NCBI GenBank assembly: GCA_016931535.1
Contig: JAFGEP010000084.1
Coordinates: 1 to 43,679 of the forward strand
Source: Bradymonadales bacterium
GTDB lineage: Bacteria > Myxococcota_A > Bradymonadia > JAFGEP01
Direction: 5' to 3'
Length of the DNA stretch: 43,679 bases
Under the pieces are notes generated by a model. The model made no database searches, was not told the origin of the DNA, and worked only from the letters and a program-made list of their open reading frames with translations. The position numbers and the translations under genes were made by a program. Numbering within the stretch: the first letter of the stretch is position 1; every line of letters starts with the position of its first letter. Below are positions 8,424 through 17,179 of the stretch, piece after piece.

Positions 8424-8499
8424 GCGCGGCCATCCTGGGTGGCAAAGGCAGCGTTCCTGGCGCAGCAGGCAGCCATCCGGACGACCAGCGGAGGGAGCC

Positions 8500-8982
8500 A
8501 TGGAGATCGAGGCCGTTCGATTGCGGATCCCCGAGGGAGCCAACCTGATCTTGGGGCGCTCGCACTTCATCAAGACCGTCGAGGACCTCTACGAGGCACT
8601 GGTGAACACGGTGCCGGGAGTCCAGTTCGCCATCGCCTTCAACGAGGCGTCAGGGCCGTGTCTGATCCGGGTCGAGGCCAACGACGACGAGCTGCGCGAG
8701 GTGGCCGTGTCCAACGCACAGGCCATCGGAGCGGGGCACTTTTTCGTCATACTCATCCGGCAGGCCTACCCCATCAATGTGTTGGGACGCATCCGCGATT
8801 GCCCGGAGGTTTGCGAGATCGTCTGTGCCACGGCCAACCCGGTGGAGGTGATCGTGGCCCGGACGGAGCAGGGAGGTGGTGTACTGGGGGTGATCGACGG
8901 CAGCTCTCCCAAGGGGGTGGAGGGTCCGGAGGACATCCAGGACCGCAAGGCGATGCTGAGGCGGTTCGGGTACAAGCTGTAG
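8500..8982 (+). CDS. Adenosine-specific kinase family protein (DUF355)
   Basis: A 160-aa protein. The ATG at 8500 has a strong GGAGGGAG ribosome binding site; the frame is open back to 8419, but that part is Arg/Ser/Gln-rich and unlike the family. Recognisable blocks are LGRSHFIKTVEDLYEAL near the N-terminus, FxIAFNEASGPCLIR, AGHFFVILIRQAYPINVL, VCEIVCATANPVEVIVA and a C-terminal GxVDGSSPKGVE-like stretch with RKxMLRxFGYKL. This is the small family annotated as adenosine-specific kinase from archaeal structures (PF04008), mainly found in archaea and thermophiles. The biochemical activity is not well established. A sodium/calcium exchanger gene follows 60 bases downstream on the same strand. 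Confidence 0.85.
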   Translation: MEIEAVRLRIPEGANLILGRSHFIKTVEDLYEALVNTVPGVQFAIAFNEASGPCLIRVEANDDELREVAVSNAQAIGAGHFFVILIRQAYPINVLGRIRDCPEVCEIVCATANPVEVIVARTEQGGGVLGVIDGSSPKGVEGPEDIQDRKAMLRRFGYKL

Positions 8983-9042
8983 CGCATTCTCAGGAGAGGC
9001 CGTCGTGGCCTTGGCAGGGTAGGAGAGACAGGGGAGCTTCCC

Positions 9043-10140
9043 ATGTGGACCGATATCATCTTGTTTCTGGCCGGCCTGGCGTGTCTGATCGGGGGTGCGG
9101 AGTGGCTGGTGCGCGGGGCCTCCCGGATTGCGACCAGGTTGGGGATCTCGCCACTGGTGGTGGGTCTCACCATCGTCGCCTTTGGAACCAGTGCGCCGGA
9201 GTTGGCCATCAGCACCTTTTCCACCTTGAGCGGCAAGCCGGACCTGGCCTTCGGCAACGTGGTGGGAAGCAACATCTTCAACGTGCTGGCCATCCTGGGG
9301 GTGACCGCCATCGCCGCACCGATCGTGGTGGCCCGGCAGCTGATCCGGTTCGACGTGCCGATCATGATCGGGGGTGGGCTGCTGATGACGGGGATGGCGC
9401 TCGACGGTCGGATCGGCCGGCTTGACGGCCTGATCCTGGCGGCCCTGCTGGTCAGCTACATCGCCTTCTCGGTGGTCATGTCGCGGCGGGAAGCGGTCCA
9501 ACAGGAACAACCGATCGGATCGGAGACGAACGGGTCCGCGCCTGCCAGGGGGCGCAGCCTGCCATACAACGTGGTGCTGATCCTGCTCGGCCTGACGCTG
9601 CTGGTGCTCGGCTCCCGGTGGTTGGTGGACAGTGCCACGGTGTTGGCCCGGTATTTGGGGGTCAGCGAGCTGATCATCGGACTGACCGTCGTGGCGGCTG
9701 GCACCTCCCTGCCCGAGCTGGCCACCTCGGTAGTAGCAGCCGTCCGGGGGGAGCGGGACATCGCGGTGGGGAACGTGGTGGGCAGCAACATCTTCAACAT
9801 CTTCGCGGTGCTGGGGATCGCCAGCGCGGTCTCTCCCTCGGGCATCGCGGTGGCAGCTCCGGCGTTGCATTTCGATGTCCCGGTGATGCTGGCCGCCATG
9901 ATCGCCTGTCTGCCGATCTTTTTTTCGGGTTATCGAATCGCCCGCTCCGAGGGGCTGCTGCTCTTCGGGTTCTTTTTGGCCTACATGCTGTACCTGTTCC
10001 TCAACGCCACCCACCATAGCAGCCTGAACGCCTACAGCGGGGTGATGCTCTGGTTCGTAATCCCGTTGACCTTCCTCACCCTTCTCATCATCAGCTGGCG
10101 CTTCCTGGTGTCGGAGCGCAAGAAGCGGGCCTCCCGATAG
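9043..10140 (+). CDS. Na+/Ca2+ exchanger-type antiporter (CaCA family, YrbG-like)
   Basis: A 365-aa inner membrane protein with about ten hydrophobic segments in two inverted halves. Each half carries an alpha-repeat: GLTIVAFGTSAPELAIS with GNVVGSNIFN (about 41-80), and GLTVVAAGTSLPELATS with GNVVGSNIFN in the second half. The GTS(A/L)PEL acidic residues form the ion-binding site in this family. It probably exchanges calcium against sodium or protons. GGAG precedes the ATG by about seven bases. The 60-base gap from the upstream kinase-family gene allows one transcript. Confidence 0.9.
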   Translation: MWTDIILFLAGLACLIGGAEWLVRGASRIATRLGISPLVVGLTIVAFGTSAPELAISTFSTLSGKPDLAFGNVVGSNIFNVLAILGVTAIAAPIVVARQLIRFDVPIMIGGGLLMTGMALDGRIGRLDGLILAALLVSYIAFSVVMSRREAVQQEQPIGSETNGSAPARGRSLPYNVVLILLGLTLLVLGSRWLVDSATVLARYLGVSELIIGLTVVAAGTSLPELATSVVAAVRGERDIAVGNVVGSNIFNIFAVLGIASAVSPSGIAVAAPALHFDVPVMLAAMIACLPIFFSGYRIARSEGLLLFGFFLAYMLYLFLNATHHSSLNAYSGVMLWFVIPLTFLTLLIISWRFLVSERKKRASR

Positions 10141-10290
10141 GACGGCGAGCGATGGCTCGGGCCGGGTAGGGGCAAGCGCAAGGGCGATCTTGGCCTGATG
10201 GGCCCCCGATCGTTCTTGGGGCGATGGCTCGGGCTGGGCAGGCCGCCAAGGGGACCAGTATGACAACAGCGCAAAAACCGCCGGTCCCCG
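10141..10290. repeat. Convergent gap with two hairpin-forming direct repeats
   Basis: The 18-base GCGATGGCTCGGGCCGGG (10149-10166) recurs at 10221-10238 with one change. The first copy forms the hairpin CGAGC-GATG-GCTCG (10146-10159); the second can form a similar one with a wobble pair. Placed between two converging genes, they may end transcription or protect 3' ends, though there is no T-run. Confidence 0.4.
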
Positions 10291-11724
10291 TCAAAAAGGC
10301 AGCGAGGAGCAGCCGCCGTCCGGCCAGTCGGGAACCTCGCCATGGGTCAGGGTCACCGGCTCGAAAGGAGGTTCGGCGTAGTCTATCAGGAAGTCGGCGG
10401 ATGGGGGGGAGTGTCGCAAGTACAGGTTGAAGAAGGCGGTAGCGTAGTGATCGATGGTCTGCTGCGCCTCCTCGTAGGGCACGTTGTCGGTCGGTGAGCA
10501 GCCGTCGTTGGCGATATCGGGTGCACCCTCGATCATCTGCTCCTCCAGGCCCAGTCGGCACATGTCGGAGAAGGTGAAATGGCCCCCCCGCTCCAGCTGG
10601 TACAGGATCTTGGGGGCGTGGCCGATGCTCCGGTAGCCGCAGTACTGGCTCTCCCAGCTGACCGTCTGGTCGTCGGTGCCGCCCATGAGCATCACCGGAA
10701 CCGGGTAGTCGGCCAGATCACAGCCATAGAGCTCCACCATGTCCATCACCGGCGCCAACAGCACGCTGGCCCGAAACCCACTGTCCCGGCAGGGGACCGT
10801 GGCCGCCGTGAACCCTCCGTAGGAATGGCCGGTCACCCCCACATCCACCAGGTTGACGGCCTGGTAGAGCAGGTGCCGCGGGTCGCTGGCCAGCATGGCC
10901 AGCTCGTCGAGCAGAAAGGAGAGGTCCTCCAGGCGGTCGGGTGCAGCGGCCAGCATGGTCAGGACGTTGAAACCATCGCGGATGGCGTCCCAGGTCGTAT
11001 TGCCGGTGTGATCCGGAGCTACCACGATGTAGCCATGGGAGGCCAGGTGGACGGTGTAGAAGAGGTACTCGAAGCGCAGGCTATAGGCACCGTGGGAGAA
11101 CAGGATGACGGGATAGGGACCATGCTCCCGATCGAGCTCGGCATCGCGTACCGCCATCGATTGCAGCGGAGGGATCTCCGCTGCCATGAACTCCTCCTCC
11201 TTGTCCCCCAGGTCGATCTGCTCGTCCACCTCCTGGTGGAAATCGTAGGACCAGAAGGGCCCTTCGCGCGCGGAAGGGACCGCCGGGTACCAGACCTCGG
11301 TACGCAGGAAGCGGGGAGGACCGATGATCCACTCCCGGCGGCTCTCGTCGTACAGATCGAAGGTCGCCACCCCCACCGGGAAGGGGCCGAAAGCCATCGG
11401 ATCGGGGGCCGCTTCCGGGCCGGCAGGGAGAAAGGGAAGAGCTCCGGTGTCCGTTCCGCCGGTGTCGTCGATCGGCTCCGGATCGAGCTCTTGGAGGTCC
11501 GCCTGGTCGAAAGTGGGCAGATCGTCGGGCAAGGCTTCCTCAAGCGGGTCACCTTCCTGGTCGTCCAGCGGGTCATCGGCCGGCGTCGTCTCCTGGTCCA
11601 CCGCCGCGTCCAGGTCTACGGGTGGGCCGACGGCCGGATCTTGGCCACAGCCGATCAGAAGGGCCCAGACGGCCAGCAAAGCGACAAGAGGGGTTGTTCC
11701 CAAGCTCCATCTACCGCTTGTCAT
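10291..11724 (-). CDS. Lipoprotein alpha/beta hydrolase (PAF acetylhydrolase / dienelactone hydrolase-like)
   Basis: A 477-aa protein with a lipoprotein signal ending in LLIGC (Cys26), then an acidic Asp/Glu/Pro-rich linker (about 27-90), then a hydrolase domain. PVILFSHGAYS supplies the oxyanion-hole HG, VGVTGHSYGGFTAA the nucleophile serine, MLMGGTDDQTV the likely Asp, and ERGGHFTF the likely His, so the triad looks complete. The order and the N-terminal PFPVG...TEVWYP block resemble the plasma PAF acetylhydrolase / predicted dienelactone hydrolase group. It should act as an esterase or lipase at a membrane face or in the periplasm. GGAG precedes the ATG. The gene lies 60 bases after feoB on the same strand, so read-through is possible, but there is no clear functional link. 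Confidence 0.85.
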   Translation of the reverse strand: MTSGRWSLGTTPLVALLAVWALLIGCGQDPAVGPPVDLDAAVDQETTPADDPLDDQEGDPLEEALPDDLPTFDQADLQELDPEPIDDTGGTDTGALPFLPAGPEAAPDPMAFGPFPVGVATFDLYDESRREWIIGPPRFLRTEVWYPAVPSAREGPFWSYDFHQEVDEQIDLGDKEEEFMAAEIPPLQSMAVRDAELDREHGPYPVILFSHGAYSLRFEYLFYTVHLASHGYIVVAPDHTGNTTWDAIRDGFNVLTMLAAAPDRLEDLSFLLDELAMLASDPRHLLYQAVNLVDVGVTGHSYGGFTAATVPCRDSGFRASVLLAPVMDMVELYGCDLADYPVPVMLMGGTDDQTVSWESQYCGYRSIGHAPKILYQLERGGHFTFSDMCRLGLEEQMIEGAPDIANDGCSPTDNVPYEEAQQTIDHYATAFFNLYLRHSPPSADFLIDYAEPPFEPVTLTHGEVPDWPDGGCSSLPF

Positions 11725-11784
11725 CTACAGCTCTCCTTGCTCTCATGAGTCGAGCCTGATGGTAGACCCGTTGGCCACCGACTT

Positions 11785-13713
11785 TCAACCGAACAGCGGC
11801 ACGAGCAACCGGATCAACACCGTGAGCACGGAGACGATGGCCAGCGTGATCAAGGTGATGGCGATCGCGCTGCGCCAGCTGAGCTCCTTGGCCAGGGCGG
11901 CGAAGGTCGCCAGGCAGGGCACATAGAAGGTGACGAAGAAGGTGTAGCCGAAGATCTGGGTCAGGCTCATGACCGAGGTCACATCGCTGGTTCCCAGAGC
12001 GGCAAAGAGCAGCACCAGCGCCATCTCCTTGCGCATGATCCCGAATATCAGGGTGATGCCCACCGCCGCGGGGAACCCCAGCAACCCCACCGTGTAGGGA
12101 GCCAAAAAGGAGTTGATGGGGTCGGTCAGTCCCAAATGGTTGATCACCTCCAGCACCACGCTGCCCCCGATCAGGATCGGCCAGGCGATGACCACGAACT
12201 CCTTGAGCCTGAACCAGGTCTTCCTGGCGAGCGGCTTGATCTCCGGCAGGTGGTAGCGGGGAATCTCCATGATCATACCGGGGCTCTCTTCCGGCATGAT
12301 CTTGGACAGGATCAGCCCCACCAGGCCGATCAGCAGCAGATTGAAGACATAGACCAGGATGGCTGCCTTCATGGAGATGAAGAAGCCGATCAGGCCGAAG
12401 ATGATGGTCATCCGGGCCGAGCAGGGGATCAGCGTGGTGAGGGTGGCGGTGATGAGCTTGTCGCGCCGGGACTTGAGGATTCGAGTGGCCAGCACACCCG
12501 GGACCGAGCAACCATAGCCCATGATGATCGGCACCACCGACATGCCGTGAAGGCCGATCCGGTGCATCAGGTTGTCGACCAGGTAGGCGATGCGGGGCAG
12601 GTAACCGGTATCCTCCAGGAACGCCAGCGCAACGAAGAACGGCAGGAGGTAGGGGATGACGATTCCGATCCCTCCGCCGATACCAGACACCAGGCCGACC
12701 ACCACCGCATGGAGCAGCGCATGGCCACCCAGCTTGTCGCCCAACCAGCCGGTGATCTGCTCGAAGTAGTCGAGGAACACCGGCTCGACCAGACTCCCCA
12801 CCTTGAAGATGAGGCTGAAGGTCGCTGCCAGGATCACCAGTAGAAACACGTATCCCAGCACCGGGTGGGTGAGGACCGCGTCCAGCTGGCGCCGGATATC
12901 CCGTCTCTGAGGGATGCCGACTCGGGCCACGGTCTCGAACAGCTCGAAGGCCAGGTGGTGCCGCACCGCCGACATGAGGAACTCGGCCCGCTGGCCGGTC
13001 GCTGCCTCCAGGTCCTGGAGCAACGTGGCGATCGTCTTGTGGCCGTAGGGGTTCAGGTGGGGTTCGATCGCTTTTTGCAGGATCGGATCGCGCTCGATCA
13101 GCTTGATGGCGATGTATCGGTGATTGAACAGCTCGGGGACATTCCACTGACCGAGGTGCCTCACTAGCTCCTGGATGAAGCACTCGACGGGGGGTGGCGC
13201 TGGGACCACCTGAGGCCGTATCCGCTCCCGGCCTGCCCGGCAGGCCTCCCGGAACAGCTCGGAAACCCCCTCCCCCTTGATGCCCACCGTCTCGATCACC
13301 GGCGCCCCGATGATCCGGGACAGGCCGGCGGTGTCGATCTGGATCCCTTTGCGCTGCGCCTCATCGGCCATGTTCAGGGCGACCACCATGGGCCTGCCGA
13401 GCTCCATCAGCTGGAGGGTGAGCTCCAGGCTGCGCGACAGGACCGAGGTGTCGATCACATTGACCAGAACAGTGTCGGCGGGAGCATTCAGGACGTGATC
13501 CACGGTGGGATTACCCGCATCGTCCGACACTTGCAAGGAGTAGATCCCGGGCAGATCCACCACCTCCACCGTTTCTCCATCGAGCTGGATCTTTCCGTGG
13601 GTGTGCTCGGCGGTACTGCCTGGAGCATTGGTGGAGAGAGACTTGTAGCCGACCACTTCGTTGAAGATGGTGCTCTTGCCGCTGTAGGGCTGGCCCACCA
13701 GCACCAGGTTCAT
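11785..13713 (-). CDS. feoB: Ferrous iron transporter FeoB
   Basis: A 642-aa inner membrane protein that imports Fe2+. The N-terminal G domain shows G1 GQPYSGKS (7-14), G3 DLPG (53-56), G4 NMAD (114-117) and a late VGIKGEG. The spacer helices follow, and from about 280 on come the transmembrane helices with the two gate motifs, including PCSARMTIIFGLIGF. The MRKEMALVLL segment corresponds to the second gate. At 642 residues it is shorter than typical FeoB (about 700-770), and the P-loop residues QPYS differ from the usual NPNS. The start is three bases after the feoA stop, so the pair is one operon. Confidence 0.93.
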   Translation of the reverse strand: MNLVLVGQPYSGKSTIFNEVVGYKSLSTNAPGSTAEHTHGKIQLDGETVEVVDLPGIYSLQVSDDAGNPTVDHVLNAPADTVLVNVIDTSVLSRSLELTLQLMELGRPMVVALNMADEAQRKGIQIDTAGLSRIIGAPVIETVGIKGEGVSELFREACRAGRERIRPQVVPAPPPVECFIQELVRHLGQWNVPELFNHRYIAIKLIERDPILQKAIEPHLNPYGHKTIATLLQDLEAATGQRAEFLMSAVRHHLAFELFETVARVGIPQRRDIRRQLDAVLTHPVLGYVFLLVILAATFSLIFKVGSLVEPVFLDYFEQITGWLGDKLGGHALLHAVVVGLVSGIGGGIGIVIPYLLPFFVALAFLEDTGYLPRIAYLVDNLMHRIGLHGMSVVPIIMGYGCSVPGVLATRILKSRRDKLITATLTTLIPCSARMTIIFGLIGFFISMKAAILVYVFNLLLIGLVGLILSKIMPEESPGMIMEIPRYHLPEIKPLARKTWFRLKEFVVIAWPILIGGSVVLEVINHLGLTDPINSFLAPYTVGLLGFPAAVGITLIFGIMRKEMALVLLFAALGTSDVTSVMSLTQIFGYTFFVTFYVPCLATFAALAKELSWRSAIAITLITLAIVSVLTVLIRLLVPLFG

Positions 13714-13716
13714 GGG

Positions 13717-13965
13717 TCAGCTCTTCTCTACCAGGATCCGCTCGGCCAGGCGATACCCGATGGCGACCTCCGTGTCGCCGTGCAGCACCAGCAGGGGCCC
13801 TTTCAACGGCGAACGCTGCAGCAGCTCGACGGTGTCTCCCTTGACCAGCCCGAGCTGCATCAGGTTGAGAACCGCCCCGCAACCGGCGTCGATCTCGACG
13901 ATCATGACCCGGTCTCCCCGCTGGCAATCCACGAGCCTCATCGTCATCTTCCGTTTTTCGGTCAT
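13717..13965 (-). CDS. feoA: Ferrous iron transport accessory protein FeoA
   Basis: An 82-aa SH3-like protein: LVDCQRGDRVMIVEIDAG, a LMQLGLVKGDTVELLQRSPLKGP core and a VAIGYRLAERILVE end, all typical of FeoA. It is thought to bind and modulate FeoB. The ATG at 13965 was taken; in-frame ATGs at 13947 and 13941 are possible, and 13947 has CGGAAG in front. An upstream open frame back to 14007 lacks family similarity. Confidence 0.88.
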   Translation of the reverse strand: MTEKRKMTMRLVDCQRGDRVMIVEIDAGCGAVLNLMQLGLVKGDTVELLQRSPLKGPLLVLHGDTEVAIGYRLAERILVEKS

Positions 13966-14017
13966 AGCCGGCCTTGCCCTAGTCCATCTCAAACGGTCGG
14001 TCTCCATTCACGAAACG

Positions 14018-14046
14018 GCCTTACCCGCCTCCAACCTTCCTGTCAA
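14018..14046 (-). promoter_or_regulatory. Possible promoter of feoAB
   Basis: On the minus strand a perfect TTGACA (14046-14041) and, 17 bases on, the weak -10 TAAGGC (14023-14018). I could not recognise a Fur box with confidence. About 50 bases separate the predicted start from the feoA ATG. Confidence 0.35.
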
Positions 14047-14261
14047 TCGAGCGGCGCATTCATTTCTGTTCATCACCTCGGCAGCCAGCCAAGTGCCCTG
14101 GGAGCATCCTTCTCTCGACACGGGCAGGACGATCGGCGATAACCATCGACCGCACCGCCATTCCGACAGCGGGATGCGGCCATCGCCAGCGGGGACCCGC
14201 CCGGGGAAGGCTCCGGACCGGGCAGCCTGGCACGATCCGAAAAAAGTGAGGTGTGAAGGCC

Positions 14262-14780
14262 ATGGGATTCGAGTGGTTCAAGCGCCTGTTCGCTGCGCCC
14301 CCGGTTGTCGATGAGTTCTCCGCCGTGAGGTCGGGCAAGATGCATCTTCGGGGTCAGGTGAAGGGGGGTCCCCAGCAGCTGCGGTCCCCGGTGAAGGGGA
14401 TCCCCTGCGTGGCCTTTTTCTACAAGGCCTGGTATCCCACCCAGGGGCGGACCGGGGTGATCGAGCGGATGCTGAAGACGGCCGAGGTCTATGCCCCGAT
14501 GTTCTTCTTGGAGATGGCTGGAGGAAGTGTGCGGGTGCTACCGGAAAAAACCGGCTCGTTCGACGCGGCTCAGCACCGTGAGCTGCAATCGGGCGGTTAC
14601 CAGGGCTTCCGGGCCTCCGACCAGGCCATCAAGATCGGCGAGAAGATCAGCATCGAGGGGCGCGTCCAGCGGGATTCCGACGGCTGGTTTATCCGCCCCA
14701 AGGAGATCCACCTCGTCAAGGAGTCCGACCTGCCCAAAAAACCGCTGCGCTCGACCAGGAAAAAAACCCACCGGAAGTAG
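14262..14780 (+). CDS. GIDE/BAM-like domain protein of unknown function
   Basis: A 172-aa protein with no signal peptide. The ATG at 14262 was chosen because GAGGTG sits about nine bases before it; a GTG at 14253 is too close to that site. The central part (about 28-150) reads HLRGQVKGGPQQLRSPVKGIPCVAFFYKA, then PMFFLEMAGGSVRVLP, then ISIEGRVQRDSDGW. This is the pattern of the GIDE domain of the MUL1/GIDE ubiquitin ligases and related prokaryotic proteins (L-SP-x(4)-PC-x-Y/F, then a barrel-like repeat with G-x-V). There is no transmembrane helix or RING finger here. The C-terminus is very basic. The function is unknown. Confidence 0.7.
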   Translation: MGFEWFKRLFAAPPVVDEFSAVRSGKMHLRGQVKGGPQQLRSPVKGIPCVAFFYKAWYPTQGRTGVIERMLKTAEVYAPMFFLEMAGGSVRVLPEKTGSFDAAQHRELQSGGYQGFRASDQAIKIGEKISIEGRVQRDSDGWFIRPKEIHLVKESDLPKKPLRSTRKKTHRK

Positions 14781-15085
14781 ACCGCCCCGACCTGATGGAG
14801 CGCTTCCGACAGCGGTTGCTGCCGGACATCGGATCCATCGACCATCCCGAGGCCGATGCCCGGACCGCGGCCACATTGGAGTCGGTCAGGCAGCAGGGAG
14901 ATCTCCCGTCGATCCGCTGCTCCAACCTTTCTGAGGCCTGGCGAAGAGGCATCTCGAGGGCGATCCGGTGCGAGCTGGCATTACGGATCACCTCCTTGCC
15001 GAGCAGGTGGATGCCAGGCGGCCAAGCGAGACCTCTCCCCGCAGATCCGCTTTTCCCTCCAACCCTCCCACCGACCGAGTAGGTG
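14781..15085. other. Gap between GIDE-like gene and ABC operon
   Basis: A frame at 14795-15082 (+) could code for 95 residues, but it has no ribosome binding site, a low-complexity end and no recognisable motif, so I do not call it. No T-run terminator is evident after either of the two converging genes. Confidence 0.4.
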
Positions 15086-15793
15086 TCAGCTCGTCAGCCG
15101 GGAGCGTTCTCCGTTGATCCGACCGCTACGGATCTCGATCAAGCGGTGGGCATGGGCCAGGACGGTGGGATCGTGCGTGGAGAAAAGGAAGGTGACACCT
15201 TGCTCTTCGTTCAGCTCCAGCATCAGGCGGATCAGCTCCCGGGCGGTCTCGGCGTCCAGGTTGGCGGTCGGCTCATCCGCCAGCACGATGCGGGAGTTGG
15301 AGGCGATGGCCCGGACCACGGCCACCCGCTGTTGCTGGCCTCCGCTGAGCTCGTGGGGCTTCCGGTTCATCTCGCCGGCCAGTCCCACTCGTTCCAGCAG
15401 AGGATGGACCACTGCTCTTCGCTGCTGTCTGGGAACCCCTTGCAAAAGCAGGATGAACTCGGCGTTCTCGCAAGCCGTCAGGACCGGGATGAGGTTATAG
15501 GCCTGGAACACGAAGCCGATATGGTTCAAGCGAAAGGTGGCGGCCGCCGAGCGGGAGAGCTGTTCCACCCGCCGTCCGCCGATGGCGATGGAACCCTGGT
15601 CGGGCCTGTCCAGGCAACCGATGAGGTTGAGCAGGGTGGTCTTCCCCGATCCGGAAGGCCCGTACAGGGCGGTGAACTCCCCTCGGTCGATGGTGAGATC
15701 CACCCCCTTGAGGGCGGGGACCTCCACGATCCCTTGGCGGTAGGTTCGAGTCAGGTTCTTGATCTCGATCAGATGCCCATTGGAGTCGATCAT
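15086..15793 (-). CDS. ABC transporter ATPase, LolD/MacB type
   Basis: A 235-aa ATP-binding subunit. Walker A GPSGSGKT (45-52), Q-loop in FVFQAYNLIPVLTACEN, signature LSGGQQQR (149-156), Walker B IVLADEPT (169-176) and the H-loop STHDP are all intact. The sequence around the Q-loop is typical of the LolD/FtsE/MacB branch, which drives lipoprotein release or substrate extrusion from the periplasm without moving substrate across the inner membrane. It would energise the two FtsX-like permeases encoded upstream. AAGGAG precedes the ATG. The start overlaps the stop of a 48-codon ORF by four bases. Confidence 0.92.
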   Translation of the reverse strand: MIDSNGHLIEIKNLTRTYRQGIVEVPALKGVDLTIDRGEFTALYGPSGSGKTTLLNLIGCLDRPDQGSIAIGGRRVEQLSRSAAATFRLNHIGFVFQAYNLIPVLTACENAEFILLLQGVPRQQRRAVVHPLLERVGLAGEMNRKPHELSGGQQQRVAVVRAIASNSRIVLADEPTANLDAETARELIRLMLELNEEQGVTFLFSTHDPTVLAHAHRLIEIRSGRINGERSRLTS

Positions 15794-15936
15794 CGCTGGC
15801 TCCTTTTGGTCCGTCCACCAAGCCCTGGGCTGGGGCAGGCCGCCTCCTGCGCGGAGTCGATCGCCGGAGTATCCCCACGGTCAGCGATCCCTGCCAACAC
15901 GAGCCGGTGGTCCGTTGTGAGCTGGGGGTCTTTCAT
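15790..15936 (-). CDS. 48-aa small protein bridging permease and ATPase genes
   Basis: This small frame exactly fills the 139-base gap in the operon. Its ATG overlaps the stop of the upstream permease in an ATGA, and its TGA overlaps the ATPase ATG in another ATGA. GAGGTG lies six bases before its start. The product begins MKDPQLTTDHRLVLAG, is soluble-looking, has one Cys and ends in a basic GGRTKRSQR. It resembles no family I know. It could be a real small subunit or simply a coupling peptide that carries ribosomes to the ATPase start. The double overlap plus the ribosome binding site make chance less likely. Confidence 0.5.
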   Translation of the reverse strand: MKDPQLTTDHRLVLAGIADRGDTPAIDSAQEAACPSPGLGGRTKRSQR

Positions 15937-17177
15937 TGGAAACACCTCATGGCCTGAGCGGGCTCCAGTCGTCTGGCCCGCCAGGCGGGGTACAGCGAGC
16001 TTGCCAGGACCACGGCCAGCACGACCAGGGAGGCGACGATCCAGGAGGCAGCATCGAAGCTGCTGTGAATGACCGTCTCGGAGAGGATGATCCCTCCGGC
16101 ATCCCACTCGATATCGCCGAACATCTTGAGGTCCAGGCCTACCGCGCACAGGTAGTAGTTGACAGCAGCGCCCAGCGAGACCCCCAGGCTCACAGCAGTC
16201 AATCCCAGGCAAGATGCCTCGCAGATCACCAGCTTCAGGATTTTTCCTGGTCCGAGTCCAAGCGCGCCGAGCAGGCCCAACTCCCGGATGCGTTCCATGA
16301 CCGACATGAGAAAGGTGTTGGCGATGCCGAACCCCACCACCAAGAAGGCCACGATGGCGAACACCAGGCCCAGCCCCCTGTCGGTCTCGATGTATCCGAC
16401 CAGGTCGGGGTAGGCCTCGGCCCAGGTCAGCACCTCCAGGGTGTCGGCCCGCTCCCCCAGCAACCGCTGGAGTCTGTTCCGAATGGCGTCCGGCTGTGCG
16501 TTCTGGTCCAGCAGCACCCCGATCTGGGTCAGTCGCTCCCCCATGGCGAATGCCCGCTGGGCAGCCTCGACCGTGGTGTAGGCGGCATACTCGTCATAGG
16601 AATCGCTCCCGGTCTCCAGGATACCGGTAAGGCGGAACAACGCGCGGGTCACCTCACCCTGTGGATCGGTCGCGGTCAACACAACCCGGTCCCCCAGCTC
16701 GAGCTCCAGGTCGTGGATGATCCCCCGGCCCAGCACAAGCGGGTTGGCCGCCTGGTCGGCGGGATCGAGGAAGCTCCCCTGGGTGACGTAGGGACCCAGG
16801 TCGATCTGGAGCGCTTCCTGCTGCCGATCAATGCCGGCCAGGCGCACCATGCTGCTGCCGTGGGAAGAGCTGACCAGCCCCTGCAGAATGACACGCCCGA
16901 TGACCGCCTCGACACCGACCATCCCTTCCAGCGTGGAGATCACGGCCGTGGGATGGTCCACGGTGTGCCTGCTCGACAGGCTCTGCCAGTACCCCGACCC
17001 ATGGACCAGCAGTTGGCCGCCTGCCGTCTTCACCGCGGACTGCTCGGCGCTCTGGTAGCCGGCCTCGTTGATGGCCATGAACACGAGCAGCAGGGCATGG
17101 GTCAGGCCGATGGCGGCGATGGAGAGGGCGGTCCGGGTTCGATTTCGCCACAGGTTGCGCCAGGCCACTTTCCACAT
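15933..17177 (-). CDS. FtsX/LolC-type ABC permease (second of two)
   Basis: A 414-aa inner membrane protein. The start is the ATG behind GGAGGAG; the open frame runs 24 codons further upstream without signal. MWKVAWRNLWRNRTRTALSI is the cytoplasmic-helix and first-TM pattern of the FtsX/MacB family. A large periplasmic domain follows (about 40-270), then three C-terminal membrane helices, with MERIRELGLLGALGLGPGKI as the coupling segment and WRARRLEPAQAMR at the end. It should pair with the other permease and the ATPase. Only two bases separate it from the end of the upstream permease gene. Confidence 0.9.
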   Translation of the reverse strand: MWKVAWRNLWRNRTRTALSIAAIGLTHALLLVFMAINEAGYQSAEQSAVKTAGGQLLVHGSGYWQSLSSRHTVDHPTAVISTLEGMVGVEAVIGRVILQGLVSSSHGSSMVRLAGIDRQQEALQIDLGPYVTQGSFLDPADQAANPLVLGRGIIHDLELELGDRVVLTATDPQGEVTRALFRLTGILETGSDSYDEYAAYTTVEAAQRAFAMGERLTQIGVLLDQNAQPDAIRNRLQRLLGERADTLEVLTWAEAYPDLVGYIETDRGLGLVFAIVAFLVVGFGIANTFLMSVMERIRELGLLGALGLGPGKILKLVICEASCLGLTAVSLGVSLGAAVNYYLCAVGLDLKMFGDIEWDAGGIILSETVIHSSFDAASWIVASLVVLAVVLASSLYPAWRARRLEPAQAMRCFQ

Positions 17178-17179
17178 GG

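Noticed and set aside
8650..10266. 538-codon minus-strand frame as a gene
   Set aside because: It is antisense to the exchanger and kinase-family genes, His/Gln/Asp-rich and without motifs.
14795..15082. 95-aa protein after the GIDE-like gene
   Set aside because: No ribosome binding site, Pro-rich end and no motif.
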